Part shown: one piece after another, positions 1 to 10,720 of the stretch | How the letters are laid out: every line of letters begins with the position of its first letter | How positions within the stretch are numbered: position 1 is the first letter of the stretch | Assembly: GCA_963556145.1 (NCBI GenBank) | Contig: OY744461.1 | Span: 9,461,228 to 9,525,227 of the forward strand | Source: Hygrocybe punicea | Taxonomy: Eukaryota; Basidiomycota; Agaricomycetes; Agaricales; Hygrophoraceae | Length of the DNA: 64,000 bases | Reading direction: 5' to 3' | Program-made: the position numbers and the translations under genes | The notes under the pieces: model-generated | Told to the model about the DNA's origin: nothing | The model's input: the letters and a program-made list of their open reading frames with translations, nothing else | The model's database searches: none

Positions 1-72
1 AAGATACAATATGTAATACAGGCACAACCCCCAACCTACACGAGGCATCACGTAAGGTGAGCAGGGAAATGA

Positions 73-1170
73 CTAAATCCAACTACGTGTGCAATAAGGA
101 CATTCATAATACACAGGATTATCACCCATAACTCTCCTCACATACTTTTTGCTGAGATTTTGCAGAGAACAGTTCTTCTCCCCTTTATTGGCCTCGGATA
201 ACAACCATCTGGAAAACAATTGCTGTTCGCCATTGCCGACCAACCCATGAATTGAAAGAAGTCCCCGCTCTATTGGTTTAATTGCAATGGTTAGGAGATC
301 TTCATCAACACCGGCAGGAGGAGATTTTAGGCCTGTTATTTCAAATGTAGCTTCCTCCTGTTGGACCTCCATACACTCTGTGTGAAACCATGTCTGACAA
401 GTGGAACACCAACGCTGAATGTCACTTTCTGGCGCATACAAACCATGACAGCCTATGACACAGGACATTTTGAGCTTCTGAAAATAAGTCAAATCAGCAC
501 AGAAATATCAGGAGAAGATGATTTAACCGCACTGTGAATGTCATGGATTTGACGTTGAGAGTCCAACGTGAATAATAGGAATCAGTTGGGATGTCGGAAT
601 GCAGACACAAAGTGTCATCGAAGTGTAGCAAGGAAGAGGGCGCTGTCCGACAAGCTCAACTTGCTGGTTGATGTTTGAGAGAAGTCAAAGACTTACATTC
701 AATACAAGCAGCATCAATAATGTCCTCGTGATTGGAAGCCACCAACTCATTTGAACCCATTTTGTCCAATGGCCTGCTACCCATGAAGCACTATTTGAGA
801 AGGGTACAATGCAATAACCACTCACAGATGAGCACTCTCTGTGGGGAAGACAGACCTAATATGGTCGGCAGTATAAAACCAACTTATCTTGATCCAAATC
901 TACTCCAAGATTGGACAGTTGAAAGTTTTAGAGAATGAAAACAGACCGATCCTGATTTGTCCAAGTTTCCTCGAATGTCCACAATGGTTGCATGATAATA
1001 ATTATCGGGGTTGGCCAAAAAACCATCATTATCCAATTCACCCAAGTCTTCTTCATGAGGGACAACCATGACACTAACCGCAAAGAGAGGTTAGATGAGG
1101 AAGAAGCAAAAGCAAGACCTTACTGGTCCCCACGAAAGAATTCCACCAAACCATCCTCCGAGTTACCCAT
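73..1170 (-). CDS. BAH-PHD type chromatin-reader protein, multi-exon
   Basis: The last exon (477 down to 73, after a TTTTCAG acceptor) encodes a PHD finger. It has Cys pairs CVIGC and CSTC, then WFHTEC, and ends with CPYC. The upstream pieces form a BAH domain: a segment reading NPDNYYHATIVDIRG (about 1030-960), a strand LVLYCRP (about 870) and the hallmark ELVASNHEDIIDA (about 750-710). Splice signals fit between the pieces; for example, the intron at 1123-1074 restores phase between the first two exons, and another has a GTGAGT donor near 830. BAH and PHD domains read nucleosomes and methylated histone tails in the nucleus. The start at 1170 is the first ATG of a spliced ORF, and more 5' exons are possible. 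A TAG follows the LVLYCRP strand in the simplest reading, so either an intron end is misplaced or the gene is decaying. Confidence 0.6.
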
Positions 1171-1794
1171 GACTATAGACAAAGAAAGTCCAAGGGTCAA
1201 TGCCCAGGTAAGTTCAGACAACCAACCTACTTTTCAGAGACTCGTAGGTGGCCAATTTTCCAAACTTGGAATTATTGGGTTTGAGTTCTTGTCTGATCAA
1301 GTTCCGGGATGAAGCCATCTAATAATCATGGAGAGTTGCATCAGATGAGCGTCAAATACCAAAACCGCATAGAGCTGACATGAGGTGAAGAGAGTGAGAG
1401 TGAGCTGGGTTAGTCAGCCAAACGAAATCATGTGAGCAAACAATTGCCAGGTTGGTTAGGATTTTGGGAGTTAGCTGGTCTTTGGTTAGCTTATGGGGAT
1501 ATATGTCTTACTTGTATTATGGCCAGTCATGCAGCAATCCAGTTACATTTCAAGTTAGGGTTTTGGGAGTTAGCTGGCTTTTTAGCTTTTTAGCTTAACC
1601 TCTTCCTTTGTGGTGAGATTATAGTCATGCAGCGATGTGGTGAGTAAAAGTGGTCAGAACACTATTAGAAAAAAACCCGACCAAACCCCAGTCTGAGTTT
1701 AGTTGCCAGAAAATATAAGCTAGCAACATCCAAGCCTGAGTATATATGAGAGCAAACAATACGATTCTAACACATATCCAGGTCTAACCATTAT
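1171..1794. other. intergenic stretch with a direct repeat
   Basis: I see no gene here. The motif TTTTGGGAGTTAGCTGG occurs twice, near 1461 and 1560, each followed by a TTTAGCTT-like tail. This is a local direct duplication between the BAH-PHD gene and gene X. Confidence 0.5.
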
Positions 1795-4700
1795 CTACAT
1801 GTTGCCCGTGAATGCCAAGGCCATAGAGATTACCCCTTGCATCAATTTCTGATCATCATTACCATGTTCCTTCAACCAAGGCACTATTTTCTTCAAAAAG
1901 GCTTTGCCGACAGATTTCTATCCAAGGAGTTTCAGCAGTGATTCTGATGAAAAGAAGTTTCATTACCTTTGTTTTGGAATCAGCCCTGATGGACTTGATT
2001 TTATCCAAACAGTCGCGTTCATGGCTAGCCCACAATGCATTCCAAGTCTCAAAAAATGACAGTAACTCATCCATTGTCTTCTAGAAACAATCCAACCTGA
2101 TAAAAATAATTCACAAGAGGAATTGAACAAATGAGGGCTTACACCACGAGATCCATTATCTTTAGTCAAGTTTGCCAATCTTTCCAATGAATGGGCCAAA
2201 CCATCCAGGAAAACAATTGAAGCTTCTTGTTGTTGATGGGTGGATGTTTTGCTCGTGTCAATTCCAGCAGATTTAGCGCGATCTCCCTTCCTGGGACTGA
2301 CTACGATGGCAGTTTTCAAGGTGTAAGTCTTCTTCTTCCCACCAGATTTAGGGGTTCCGATTGGGGCAGATTTGTGCTGTTTCTTCCACTTGGCAAACAA
2401 GGTATCTTCCTCGTCAGAGGAAGACACCACATGAGCTTCTTTTCTTTGAAAACTGGCCATTAAAGTTTCTTCTTCCGAGGAAGATGCACTAACCCTCCCC
2501 ACTGCAACGGCTGGTGAGGAATCCCTGAAATTACAGACCAAACCAATGATGAAATGTTTATGCTCCAAGTGAAAAATATAACACACTCTGATAAATCTTG
2601 AGGCACATACAGAGGAGTCCTGAGGCATGTTTTGGAATTAGTTTAAGAGCGATCAAAGATCCACATACCTGTCTTCATACACCATCCTCTGGCTGGTTAC
2701 CTCGACCTCCAACCTTTCTGCAACATCTGGATTCAGCCCAGCAAGACATATTTAGATTAGTTATCCCATATGTGAAATGTATTTATAACACCTGAAATTG
2801 GCCCTTTGACCAAATAATCCTTACTGATAAAATCATAAAAAGCAAACAACACAAGTAAGCACACCAGAGTCCAAATTCTGCATGTAAACTTACCTTAAAG
2901 GGTTACGATCATCATCGTATGACCACAAATCTTCCAAGTCATCATTTGGTTGGTTAGGGTTATTAGGCTCATCACTGCAAAAATTGCATTATGCAAGAGG
3001 AAGCTTCAACACAATAGCCAAGCTTACAAATCATAATCATCTGCCGACGTCGCAGAATTATGAATGACTATTTCAAGCTCGGTCAATGGTGAGTCCAGAC
3101 TGTAACGACCAATGAGGATAAGGAAGCATTACTAATTGTTCAACATACCAGTTCGAAGAATCTGTGCAATTGGTGGCATCAATCATCTCAGAATTGCAAT
3201 GAACAGCGGAATCCCCATCGGAACTATGATACTATTTCTCATAAGACTTGCCTTGAGTGTGATGTACAAAATTCAAACTACTTACCAGAATATTATCTTG
3301 AATTCTGGGTAGTGTGTTAATAATGGCGGTGCCTGGGTTGGGAATAATGATTCTTGAAATGAAGTTAAATAACCCCATCGACTTGAATGCAAATGTCACA
3401 TACAAATCTGTTTTCTTAAAAATTGTATTTGTCCTTCCTCTCATCTTCTCTCTAAGATCTATGTGAGGAATTAATGTTCCAGATGATGTCTTGGGTTTAG
3501 ATTGGGGTTTAGGTTGAACCGGTGATAAAGGTGAAACTACACATGCTTGATGAGAGAACAATACATTAGGTTAGAGAATCTGTCACACTGACCAGCAGAT
3601 ATACTCTGATCGGGGTTGGCATTCTGTTGGCATAATTGGTTACGAAGGGATTGAACCCCAGAAAGAAAAAACTGACTGAGCTGACTAGATTTTCACAGCA
3701 ATCTGTCTGTTGAGATGATCCTGGCCAATAATCACTGTGGTCCTGTATATTAAGTGGGTTCTCTGATGACAAGTCTGACTGTCAGAGGATACATCATTGA
3801 AAACATAACCACCCAAACCAAACTTGGAGGTCATACCGGTGACTGAGAAATGTTTTGGTTAGGCTGATTGCCATTATGATTGACTTGTTGGTGTAAGGTG
3901 GACCCCTGGTTGAAATCGAGTTAGGATGGTGAGGAAGATAAGATGAGACCAATTTGACCTGGCTGTTTAAGCCTTCACCGTCACCTCTGAAGCCTAAATC
4001 AGGACAAGCTGACTCTAACAGGGCCTGAGCAAAATCATTCATGGAAAACACCTAAATGTAATGGTTTATAGCATACCAGGGACGAGAGATTCTCTTTAAC
4101 CACAAGTGAGCCAGCATCACAGAGAACATCTTGACCAATCATTTCATGATGGGTTTCAACCGTAGATTTAGATGGTCCTCCTAACCCCTTGGGTATAATC
4201 CCGATATCTGTTAATAGGCCCATCATATATTTATCGAAGTCAAAGTGCTGAATGCCCAATCGTGCGCAGTTAAAGTTCTCAGCTGGGTTGGAGGGAGCCA
4301 ACATCTCCGGAAATACGTTCTTATAATCTGCCACATTGGTTAGGAATTATTTTGACAAGTCAAACGTCACTTGCCAAATTCTTTTCCATCCTTGAATGGA
4401 TCCAACTTGAAATGATTCAAGCTTGTTGAAGACACCAGTGCCTTTTTAGTGGCGCGATGCAAATCCCACTGGTCCTTTACAATCCACTCATCAAAAATAG
4501 GTATACGTGTTTCACCAGTCCAAGTTGTCACTGCCTCGTCCTTTAGTACCTGTTTGACTAAGTCTTGAACTTTGGTAGAATAGACGATCCATTTGACGTG
4601 AGTTTCTACTGCCTTGCGTAACAGCTGATAACCTCGGGATTTGTCTTCAAGCCATTGGCTGAGCCACCTATAAGCCTCTTGATAATAAATGATAATAAAG

Positions 4701-4951
4701 TTTAGCTGATCCCAGAAACGCCGGTAATGTCCAGGAAGCGCAGTGGATGACTTGTCCGACATTCTACCGGTTTCAGTATCCCAAGCGGTGGTGACATAAA
4801 TTGGGATAGAGTTAGAAGCAGATGTTGGTTTGAGAATGCCATTGCCCTCGCGGAACCTGAGGGCAGCATCACATTCAGCCTTTCTAGGCACTGACCGAGG
4901 CCATTTCAGAAGGAATTGTTGGTGAGAGCGCATAAGAGGGGTATTTGTCAT
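1795..4951 (-). CDS. hypothetical nuclear-type protein (gene X), many exons
   Basis: This is a long spliced minus-strand gene that I cannot assign to a family. The first exon starts at ATG 4951 and gives about 190 residues rich in Trp and Lys. Later exons are Gln/Asn-rich, then carry Ser/Glu/Asp clusters (SSSEEE, SSSDEEDT) and basic patches (KSGGKKK, SPRKGD). The C-terminus ends at a TAG at 1795-1797. Several introns preserve phase with good signals: a GTATGC donor near 4077 with an acceptor 52 nt later, a 53-nt intron with CTAAC near 3910, one near 3590-3535, and a 49-nt intron before the last exon. The join near 4370-4327 does not keep phase, so one exon edge there is wrong or a frameshift exists. 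Acidic-basic low-complexity composition suggests a nuclear protein, which is inference only. The gene lies head-to-tail with the BAH-PHD gene. Confidence 0.5.
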
Positions 4952-4959
4952 GTGACGCA

Positions 4960-5239
4960 AAGTTCAAGATTGTGAATGCACCTTTGGTTTCCCAGTTAGA
5001 ATCCTAAACTTTAAGTTCTGGTTAGGTCTGGTGGGATCATCCACATTCAACTCTTGCAAAAGTAACAGCATGACAATGAAGTATAATACAATATCATAAT
5101 AATGTTCATCACATGGATGAGATGTCATATAACAACTACCATTCCAGTGTGTAAAATACAAACAGACAAGAAGTCAACATATAAAGGTCATACAACAACT
5201 GGAAGTTGTTGGAGGGGTTTGAGAAGGGTTATAGTATTT
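4960..5239. repeat. spacer duplicated at 7017-7200
   Basis: The segment from about 4975 to 5175 upstream of gene X matches 7017-7200 over most of its length. Shared stretches include CCCAGTTAGAATCCTAAACT, GGTCTGGTGGGAT, ATATCATAATAATGT and TACCATTCCAGTG. It is probably the promoter side of gene X, and its second copy shows a local duplication. Confidence 0.6.
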
Positions 5240-6819
5240 TTAAAACCGTCGCAGTATAGAATGCAGCCATTTGAACCCGCTGCCCCATCGGCCCTTAGGC
5301 AGTGACTCAGGTTCTGCAAGCTTGGGTTCGGCAGTAACACCGGTTCTAACCGTCTCTCCCATGTCCGTCCCAGAGCCTAGCCACTCCAATATAGCCTGGC
5401 GCTTGCCAGATGCTAAGCCTTGAGAGCCAGTTTGTGTGTGCGTGCTACTTTGGGATGACGTGGTCGTGGTCTGGGACGTTGTGTCTGGGTCTTGCCTTCT
5501 CCGTTTTTTGGATTGTTCCCCTTGGCCGGCACCTGCTGCGCTGCCCCCATGCGATTGACTCCCAGATAACCCAGTACTCCTTGGGTCATCTAACCACCAT
5601 CGAGCGATCCCAGATTCTCTAGCAAGGGCAGACTTCAATCTGTCTTTGAAGTTGTCTAGGGCGTCATCCCCGCTAACCCTCATGGCTTCACCCAGAGCGA
5701 ACACAGACAGGCAATCCCCAAACCTCCTCAAGTCGAGGTCCATATTTTCCAATAGTCGATATGTCAACTTCCAATTCCCCCCACCAACATCGGTCCCATT
5801 CATGGCATACCATCTCACCTTGCTACCATTCATACCGGCGAACACAACCCAAGGATTGCTTGAACCCAAAGATATAAGATGATAGCAGCAGGCAGCTGCA
5901 CCCATGCTTCCCTGCCGCTTAGCAAATCCAACCCATTTACCCTGTGCCGGTTTGCCCTCTGCCAATAGAACTGCAAAGAAGGCCCTTTGTGTGCCCACTG
6001 TCGCCTCTGGACGTGATAGTAGTTCTTTCTCTGCAGGGTCTTGTGTTGACAGATTTTCTCGAAACACAAAGTCAGGCTGTTGGTAAGCACCTCGAAGTGA
6101 CGGGGGGAAATTCTCGGTTCCTAGGCCGAAAACACCGTTTGGGAGCTTCATTTGTTCAGTGCTGTCATGACGGTCACGATCCGGGTGAGTTCACCTGCTA
6201 GCATCACTCACTCATTGACCCAATCAGCCGATTTGCGATCAGACATGTTGGCTGCCATGAACACCATCTGCCACACCTCAGCCCTCCAGGTTGGTTCACT
6301 TTCAGTATCCGACATAGCTTTGGCAGCAGTCCAACCCCTGACCAAGGACTCCCAACAGGATCCAAAGTTGACACACTCACGGCCAACATTCACGAGTGAC
6401 ACTTGCGTGAGCTCTGGGTCCTCTAGCCAGCCATGCCGCACGGAATTTACATCATTATGAAAACGCCTCGCCTGAAAAATCAAGGTGGCTATATTCCTTT
6501 GACCCGTTGAATGTAATGGAACTTGGACGTACAGCCCACTTGGTTAGCTCTGGCCGCCTTGACCCCATGGCTTGCAAGGCAGAGCGTAATCTTGCATCGC
6601 CAACCTCAGTCACATCCATGGCGCTTGGTTGCTCTTCCACCATCATGGCAACACACCATGTGTCGTAAATACTGCGACTTTTCGCTATTCTGGAAGTTGG
6701 TGAGTTGAATCTGCAGCTTCGGTGAGACTCGATGTGTTGGCTGACCGACTGGCAGGTCGACTGCGTGAGCTCACTGCCGTGTCAATGCTTTGTGGTGTTA
6801 GATTAGAACTTGATGGCAT
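5240..6819 (-). CDS. hypothetical protein (gene Y), three exons, possibly frameshifted N-terminus
   Basis: The body is well supported. Exon A ends at 6533, the intron 6532-6472 has a GTACGT donor and TTTCAG acceptor, exon B follows, the intron 6211-6162 has a GTGAGT donor and GACAG acceptor, and exon C runs from 6161 to the stop at 5240. Phases match at both junctions. The protein has a Trp/Gly-rich globular part, a Ser/Thr/Gln-rich linker and a basic patch SKKRRRQ that looks like a nuclear localisation signal. I do not recognise the family. An ATG at 6819 opens a Ser/Arg-rich leader (SSRSRPASRS) that hits TAG after about 44 codons. The next good frame starts at ATG 6646, so the leader needs two frame changes to join. 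This is either a decayed N-terminus or translation starts at 6646. Confidence 0.5.
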
Positions 6820-6935
6820 GACAGTTAGTCGATAAGGGCTGGGCCTGGGCCACTGGAGGCATATTTAAGTAAGTTCAATTCAGCGATAGTGACCAACACA
6901 AGGAATCTATTAAATTTTTGCTTAGATTCAGTTTA

Positions 6936-7016
6936 CATAATACTTATAACCCTTATCATAAGACGCTCATGACCGCCATGCTGTCACAGGTGTTGTTGGA
7001 CGGCACTAGCTTTTAA
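6936..7016 (+). pseudogene. truncated copy of the TET/JBP gene 5' end
   Basis: This block repeats the start of the TET/JBP gene seen near 8413-8522. It includes TTACATAATACTT, GACCGCCATGCTGTCACAGG and TGTTG(T/C)(C)GGA...CACTAGCTTTT with point differences. It stops abruptly at 7016, where homology switches to the gene X 5' spacer, so it is a rearranged fragment and not a gene. Confidence 0.6.
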
Positions 7017-7200
7017 ATGCACTTGTGGTAACCCAGTTAGAATCCTAAACTTTATGGTCTGGATTGGTCTGGTGGGATTAACCATATTCAACTCTCTTGC
7101 AATTTGTTGTAATATCATAATAATGTCCATCGCACCGATCAGACGTCAGATATCTACCATTCCAGTGATATATGAGCTGGATGTAAAATACAAACGGAGG
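7017..7200. repeat. second copy of the gene X upstream spacer
   Basis: Homologous to about 4975-5175, as described for that segment. It directly follows the broken TET/JBP 5' fragment. The duplicated unit therefore joined the TET/JBP start to the gene X spacer. Confidence 0.6.
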
Positions 7201-7368
7201 CTAAGACTTCCATACATTCCCCAACCATGCCATGGCTCTCCTGATATGCTTCCCTGCCCCTAAAGCACCACTAATCTGGCTGGACATTGTTTTGGGAGCA
7301 CACTATGATAGTTTCAGTCAGGTGAAGGTGAAGATCAGTGGGGGTTAGGTTTTAGAAGGGAGCTCGTC

Positions 7369-8386
7369 AGGACCCATGAATATAAGTCACAATGCCTCCG
7401 CAGCAGACCCCCTTTAGGTCCGGCAAAAAAAATTCAAATTTGCTCGAAAAGGTCCGGATAAACTCAGGCATGCGACCAATTTTCAGATTTGGGGCCGGAC
7501 TCTGGCGGAGGCCTTCCAAAATATAAAAAAAGTCCGGATTGCTGCGTAGGCACATACTCTAAGCTAGTTCGTCGCTGGATAGTACCTCCATGTCCGCTTC
7601 TTTTTCAGTCAATTCCCCCTTCCTAGACCTTGGATTTCTACGCAAGACTTGAAGATGCTTGACGGCTGCTAGGAGCTGTGGTATGTATTTCTTGTATCTT
7701 GTGAAAATTGAGAAAGAATCATCAAGCTCGAGGTGGCGCTGATCAGTACTCAGAGCTGCAGACTGTGAGATCCAGGTAACAGCCGTATCTATGCAGAGGA
7801 TTGGCTGGGAATAATCAATTTTAATAACTCGGTGACAGAGAGTCTTGGATATGGAATGAGTCCTGTGTGTGACGTAGGTATTTCCAGGACTTCAGCGCAT
7901 GCTGCCAGAATGAAAGAGGGAGTGTTGTTGGTGGGGTACTTCTTATTGTTACAGATCCAGTCAGAGCTCTGCCATAGGTCTGCAGCCAAGTCGTCGTGGA
8001 TTGTGTCCATCTCACAATAGATGCTAGCAACGTTAGAGAGCTCGTTAGAGGGACTGGGGTAACTTTCAACATGTAAACTGGTAGCATTGCACTCCCTACT
8101 TAGATCGACATTTCTGACTTGACATGAAAGAAAGACAGGCGGAGTTGTGCCAGAAAATCACATGGGATGCAAAACTGGTCCGGAAATGGATGAGACCTCT
8201 TACGAAAATTTGGCTTAGGAAATGGATGAGACCTTGACACTCTTACGAAAATTTGGCCGGATAAATAATGTGGCATTTTTCAGAATTTGGGACTTTTGGT
8301 CCGGAAAAAATCAGGCATAGGGTACCTTTTTTCACGATTTTGGTCCGGATTCCGCGGAGGCATTGCCACTTATATTCATGGGTCCT
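7369..8386. mobile_element. 1018-bp DNA element with TIRs and 8-bp target duplication
   Basis: The ends at 7369-7402 and 8353-8386 are inverted repeats of about 34 bp with two mismatches, starting AGGACCCATGAATATAAGT. The 8-bp sequence AGCTCGTC flanks both sides (7361-7368 and 8387-8394), a perfect target-site duplication. Inside both ends the motif TCCGG or GTCCGG recurs, as subterminal repeats of a transposase-binding kind. Duplications of 8 bp are made by hAT and some related DNA transposons; which superfamily applies is inference. The interior contains only short ORFs (for example 7789-8010 on minus) that I do not recognise as a transposase, so the element looks non-autonomous. It sits 62 bp upstream of the TET/JBP start codon and may affect its promoter. 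Confidence 0.85.
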
Positions 8387-8448
8387 AGCTCGTCGGAGGC
8401 TAAATCCAAGGTTACATAATACTTGTAACCTTATCTTTTACCCTCATC

Positions 8449-9890
8449 ATGGCCACAGATCCCACAGAGACGCTTATGACCGCCATGCTGTCACAGGTGT
8501 TGTCGGATGCCACAAGCTTTTATGACCAACCAGGCGTGACACCACCTAAATCCTCTGATGTGGAGAGGATCAGGTTGAGGTATACAACTAACCTCATCTA
8601 AAAAACCCTACAGACATGCTTAGGCTTTGAATTCCACCCCAGACAGAAACTAGTCCACCAGTCACTCAGATTGCCCAACGCAATGAATACAGAACAACAA
8701 TACAACAAGGTCACCAATATTGTTGCACAGGCCCTGCTCAACAACAGTGAGTGGCCAACAACCAGGCGTGTGCTTATTAATAACATTCATGTGGGCGGTT
8801 AGTTAGCATCCAGTTTGATGTTGACAGGTGGGCGGATAAAGTCAAGATGGGTGTAGTCAATGAAGCTGGGGATGAGATGTCGATGGACCGAAATCTGAAT
8901 GCTTTCTATCAACAAGAAGCGTTGGGTGAAGTAGACTCGCCTGCTGTCCTCACGGACAAATACGGTCGGATTCTCCTCTGGTATCTGCCAGACATTTTGG
9001 GTGATCAACTCAAGGTGAGTTCAACCAACGTGCTCAGGCCGCTCTGACCACAGCACAGACCGAGATCCATGAAGCCATTAAGATTCTCTCACCACTATTA
9101 ACCAAAGCCATGGCAAACATCCAGGCCAAATTATCACGGCAACAACAACAAGGCCACACTGCCAAAATTGCCTGGAGGACCTCAGCGTTTCACCCGCCTC
9201 TCGTCAACGCTGAATTCCAAACAGGGGTGGTGGATATGTCACCCGAGTGGTTTGCTCAAGCACACTCAGTAAAGTCAACACCAAGGTTACGAGCTTACTA
9301 AGGGCTAAAACGAAGCATTTTTCATGCAGACCCTCCAACACCAGAGCAACCCGTCCCTAACCATCATCGACCCTACCGTTTTACCATTCTTGCAAAAGAT
9401 GAAGTCTCTTAACCAACTGCTAGAAGCCATATTGGCCGTCACGACACCTCAATTGCGACGTGCAGGCATGCAGGCGATGAACCGAATCCAGGATCAGGCG
9501 AAACACCCTCATATTTCACATTGGACATCCTCATACTCCGCAATGGCCGTCATTGTCAATCGGGAAACCAAACGACACCGAGATCCTGGTGGAGGGCCCA
9601 CATGTTTTGACGCCCTGGTATCTGCCGGAACACATAGTGGTGCCTTCTTGGATGTCCCAGATGTTGGGCTTAGGCTTAAATACGATCCAGGAACGGTGGT
9701 TCTGATTGCTGGAAGACTTCTGTCTCACAGGGTCCAAAGGTGGACGAGGGGGGAGAGAATTTGCGTGGCATACTTCATGAGGGATGATGTCCACGAGCGA
9801 TACGATACTCACCGGCCCACATACCCACATATCAGCCACTACCAACCCATGCTCAGCCAGGGGTTTGCACGCAGGCAAAAGGGAGAGTAG
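8449..9890 (+). CDS. TET/JBP family 2-oxoglutarate/Fe(II) dioxygenase
   Basis: Members of this family oxidise 5-methylcytosine or thymine in DNA in the nucleus, using Fe(II) and 2-oxoglutarate. My exon model is 8449-8559, 8614-8746, 8803-9014, 9059-9268 and 9330-9890, giving 408 codons. All but the first junction have canonical signals and matching phase. The first donor, GTGGAG, is weak. The C-terminal half has the catalytic set: HRD (His and Asp near residues 305 and 307, followed by PGGG), a glycine-rich strand PGTVVLIAGRLL, then SHRV (His near 355) and GERICVAYFMRD (Arg near 365 for 2-oxoglutarate). The upstream segment DKYGRILLWYLPDIL is typical of the basidiomycete branch as I recall it. 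All predicted metal ligands are present, so the enzyme may be active. The fungal branch is reported to be expanded together with KDZ transposons, but I found no KDZ transposase here. Confidence 0.8.
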
Positions 9891-10077
9891 AAGGGAGTTT
9901 TCATCCAAGCAACATTAATATCCACCTCAATACATGTCTTACTCCGATTACATAGTGTAGTGCCGTCTTGTACAGATAACACCCTCGCCATCAATTTAGC
10001 TGGTTTATTTGGCTCAACTCTGCAAAAACTGCTGTGTCCCTTCGAACCTAGCGCTTACTAATACTAACCATTATCGG

Positions 10078-10122
10078 AGATTTCGCACTCAGAGATTTCG
10101 TACTCAGAGATTTCGCACTCAG
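10078..10122. repeat. three 15-bp tandem repeats in the 5' leader
   Basis: AGATTTCGCACTCAG is repeated three times (one C/T change) just upstream of the ATG at 10144. It probably lies in the 5' UTR of the zinc-finger gene. Confidence 0.8.
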
Positions 10123-10143
10123 ACGTCTCAACCTATTACTTCG

Positions 10144-10720
10144 ATGGCAAGGACTCAACAAAACGCGAAGAAGTCCAAAGGAGGCAGCTCCAAAGCCCAG
10201 CTCAACGCCCTCCAGGTTAAGCTGACTGCTTTGAGTAAACTCCACGGTCTAAGTGCTGTAGGAACGGTCGGTCCAGTGATCCCAGCTGATGATGGCCCCT
10301 CGACTACTCAAGTTGTAGAGGAAGTTGCGAGTGAGCCGCAACTTCTAATTGAAGGACCTCGGTACGGTCCACACGAGGTACGGGTTACCAAGGCTAGGCG
10401 TTACGTCAACTGACATCGATCTATTATGACCAGCATCAGTACTGCAGCATGTGCCGCGACTACGGACAGCTGAAATACTGCACCGTCTGTGGAGACGGTG
10501 TGTGCGTATCGAAAGGAAACCAGCAAACTGGTTGCATCCTGGGTTCCACGGTGAACGAGAAGAAGGCTTTTATCTGCCCGTCGTGTTTAACTGTCAGGAG
10601 GAATAAAATGGATGTGAGTATTATATATAGTGTTTTGTAAAAGAGTTAGGCTAAGACTAGCGTTGGGCTTGTGAGAAATGGAAAATGTCACCCACTACGC
10701 GTACATTTTTGGCCCTGTGA
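10144..10720 (+). CDS. small zinc-finger protein with histone H3-tail-like N-terminus
   Basis: The chosen start, ATG 10144, gives MARTQQNAKKSKGGSSKA, which follows the H3 tail MARTKQTARKSTGG almost position by position. Exons are 10144-10377, 10434-10613 and probably 10661-10720. The first intron is 56 nt with a CTGAC branch and CAG acceptor. The second starts GTGAGT. All junctions are phase 0, giving about 157 residues. Exon 2 encodes a PHD-like cysteine cluster: YCSMC, YCTVC, VCVS, GCIL and FICPSC. A longer in-frame reading from 10009 exists but runs through the 15-bp repeats, so I prefer the ATG at 10144. The last exon may be wrong because repeat DNA begins in the second intron. The protein could bind, or compete for, proteins that read or modify H3. 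That role is inference. Confidence 0.55.

Noticed and set aside
4051..4077. A 25-nt ultrashort intron in gene X
   Set aside because: A later CAG gives a normal 52-nt intron in the same phase.
8791..8813. A 23-nt intron in the TET/JBP gene
   Set aside because: A consensus GTGAGT donor at 8747 with the acceptor at 8802 gives a 56-nt intron with matching phase.
10404..10433. Frameshift or 29-nt intron in the H3-mimic gene
   Set aside because: Donor GTACGG at 10378 with branch CTGAC and CAG at 10433 gives a 56-nt phase-0 intron.
73..10720. A KDZ transposase next to the TET/JBP gene
   Set aside because: Expected from the known association, but no frame here shows its catalytic or CxC motifs.
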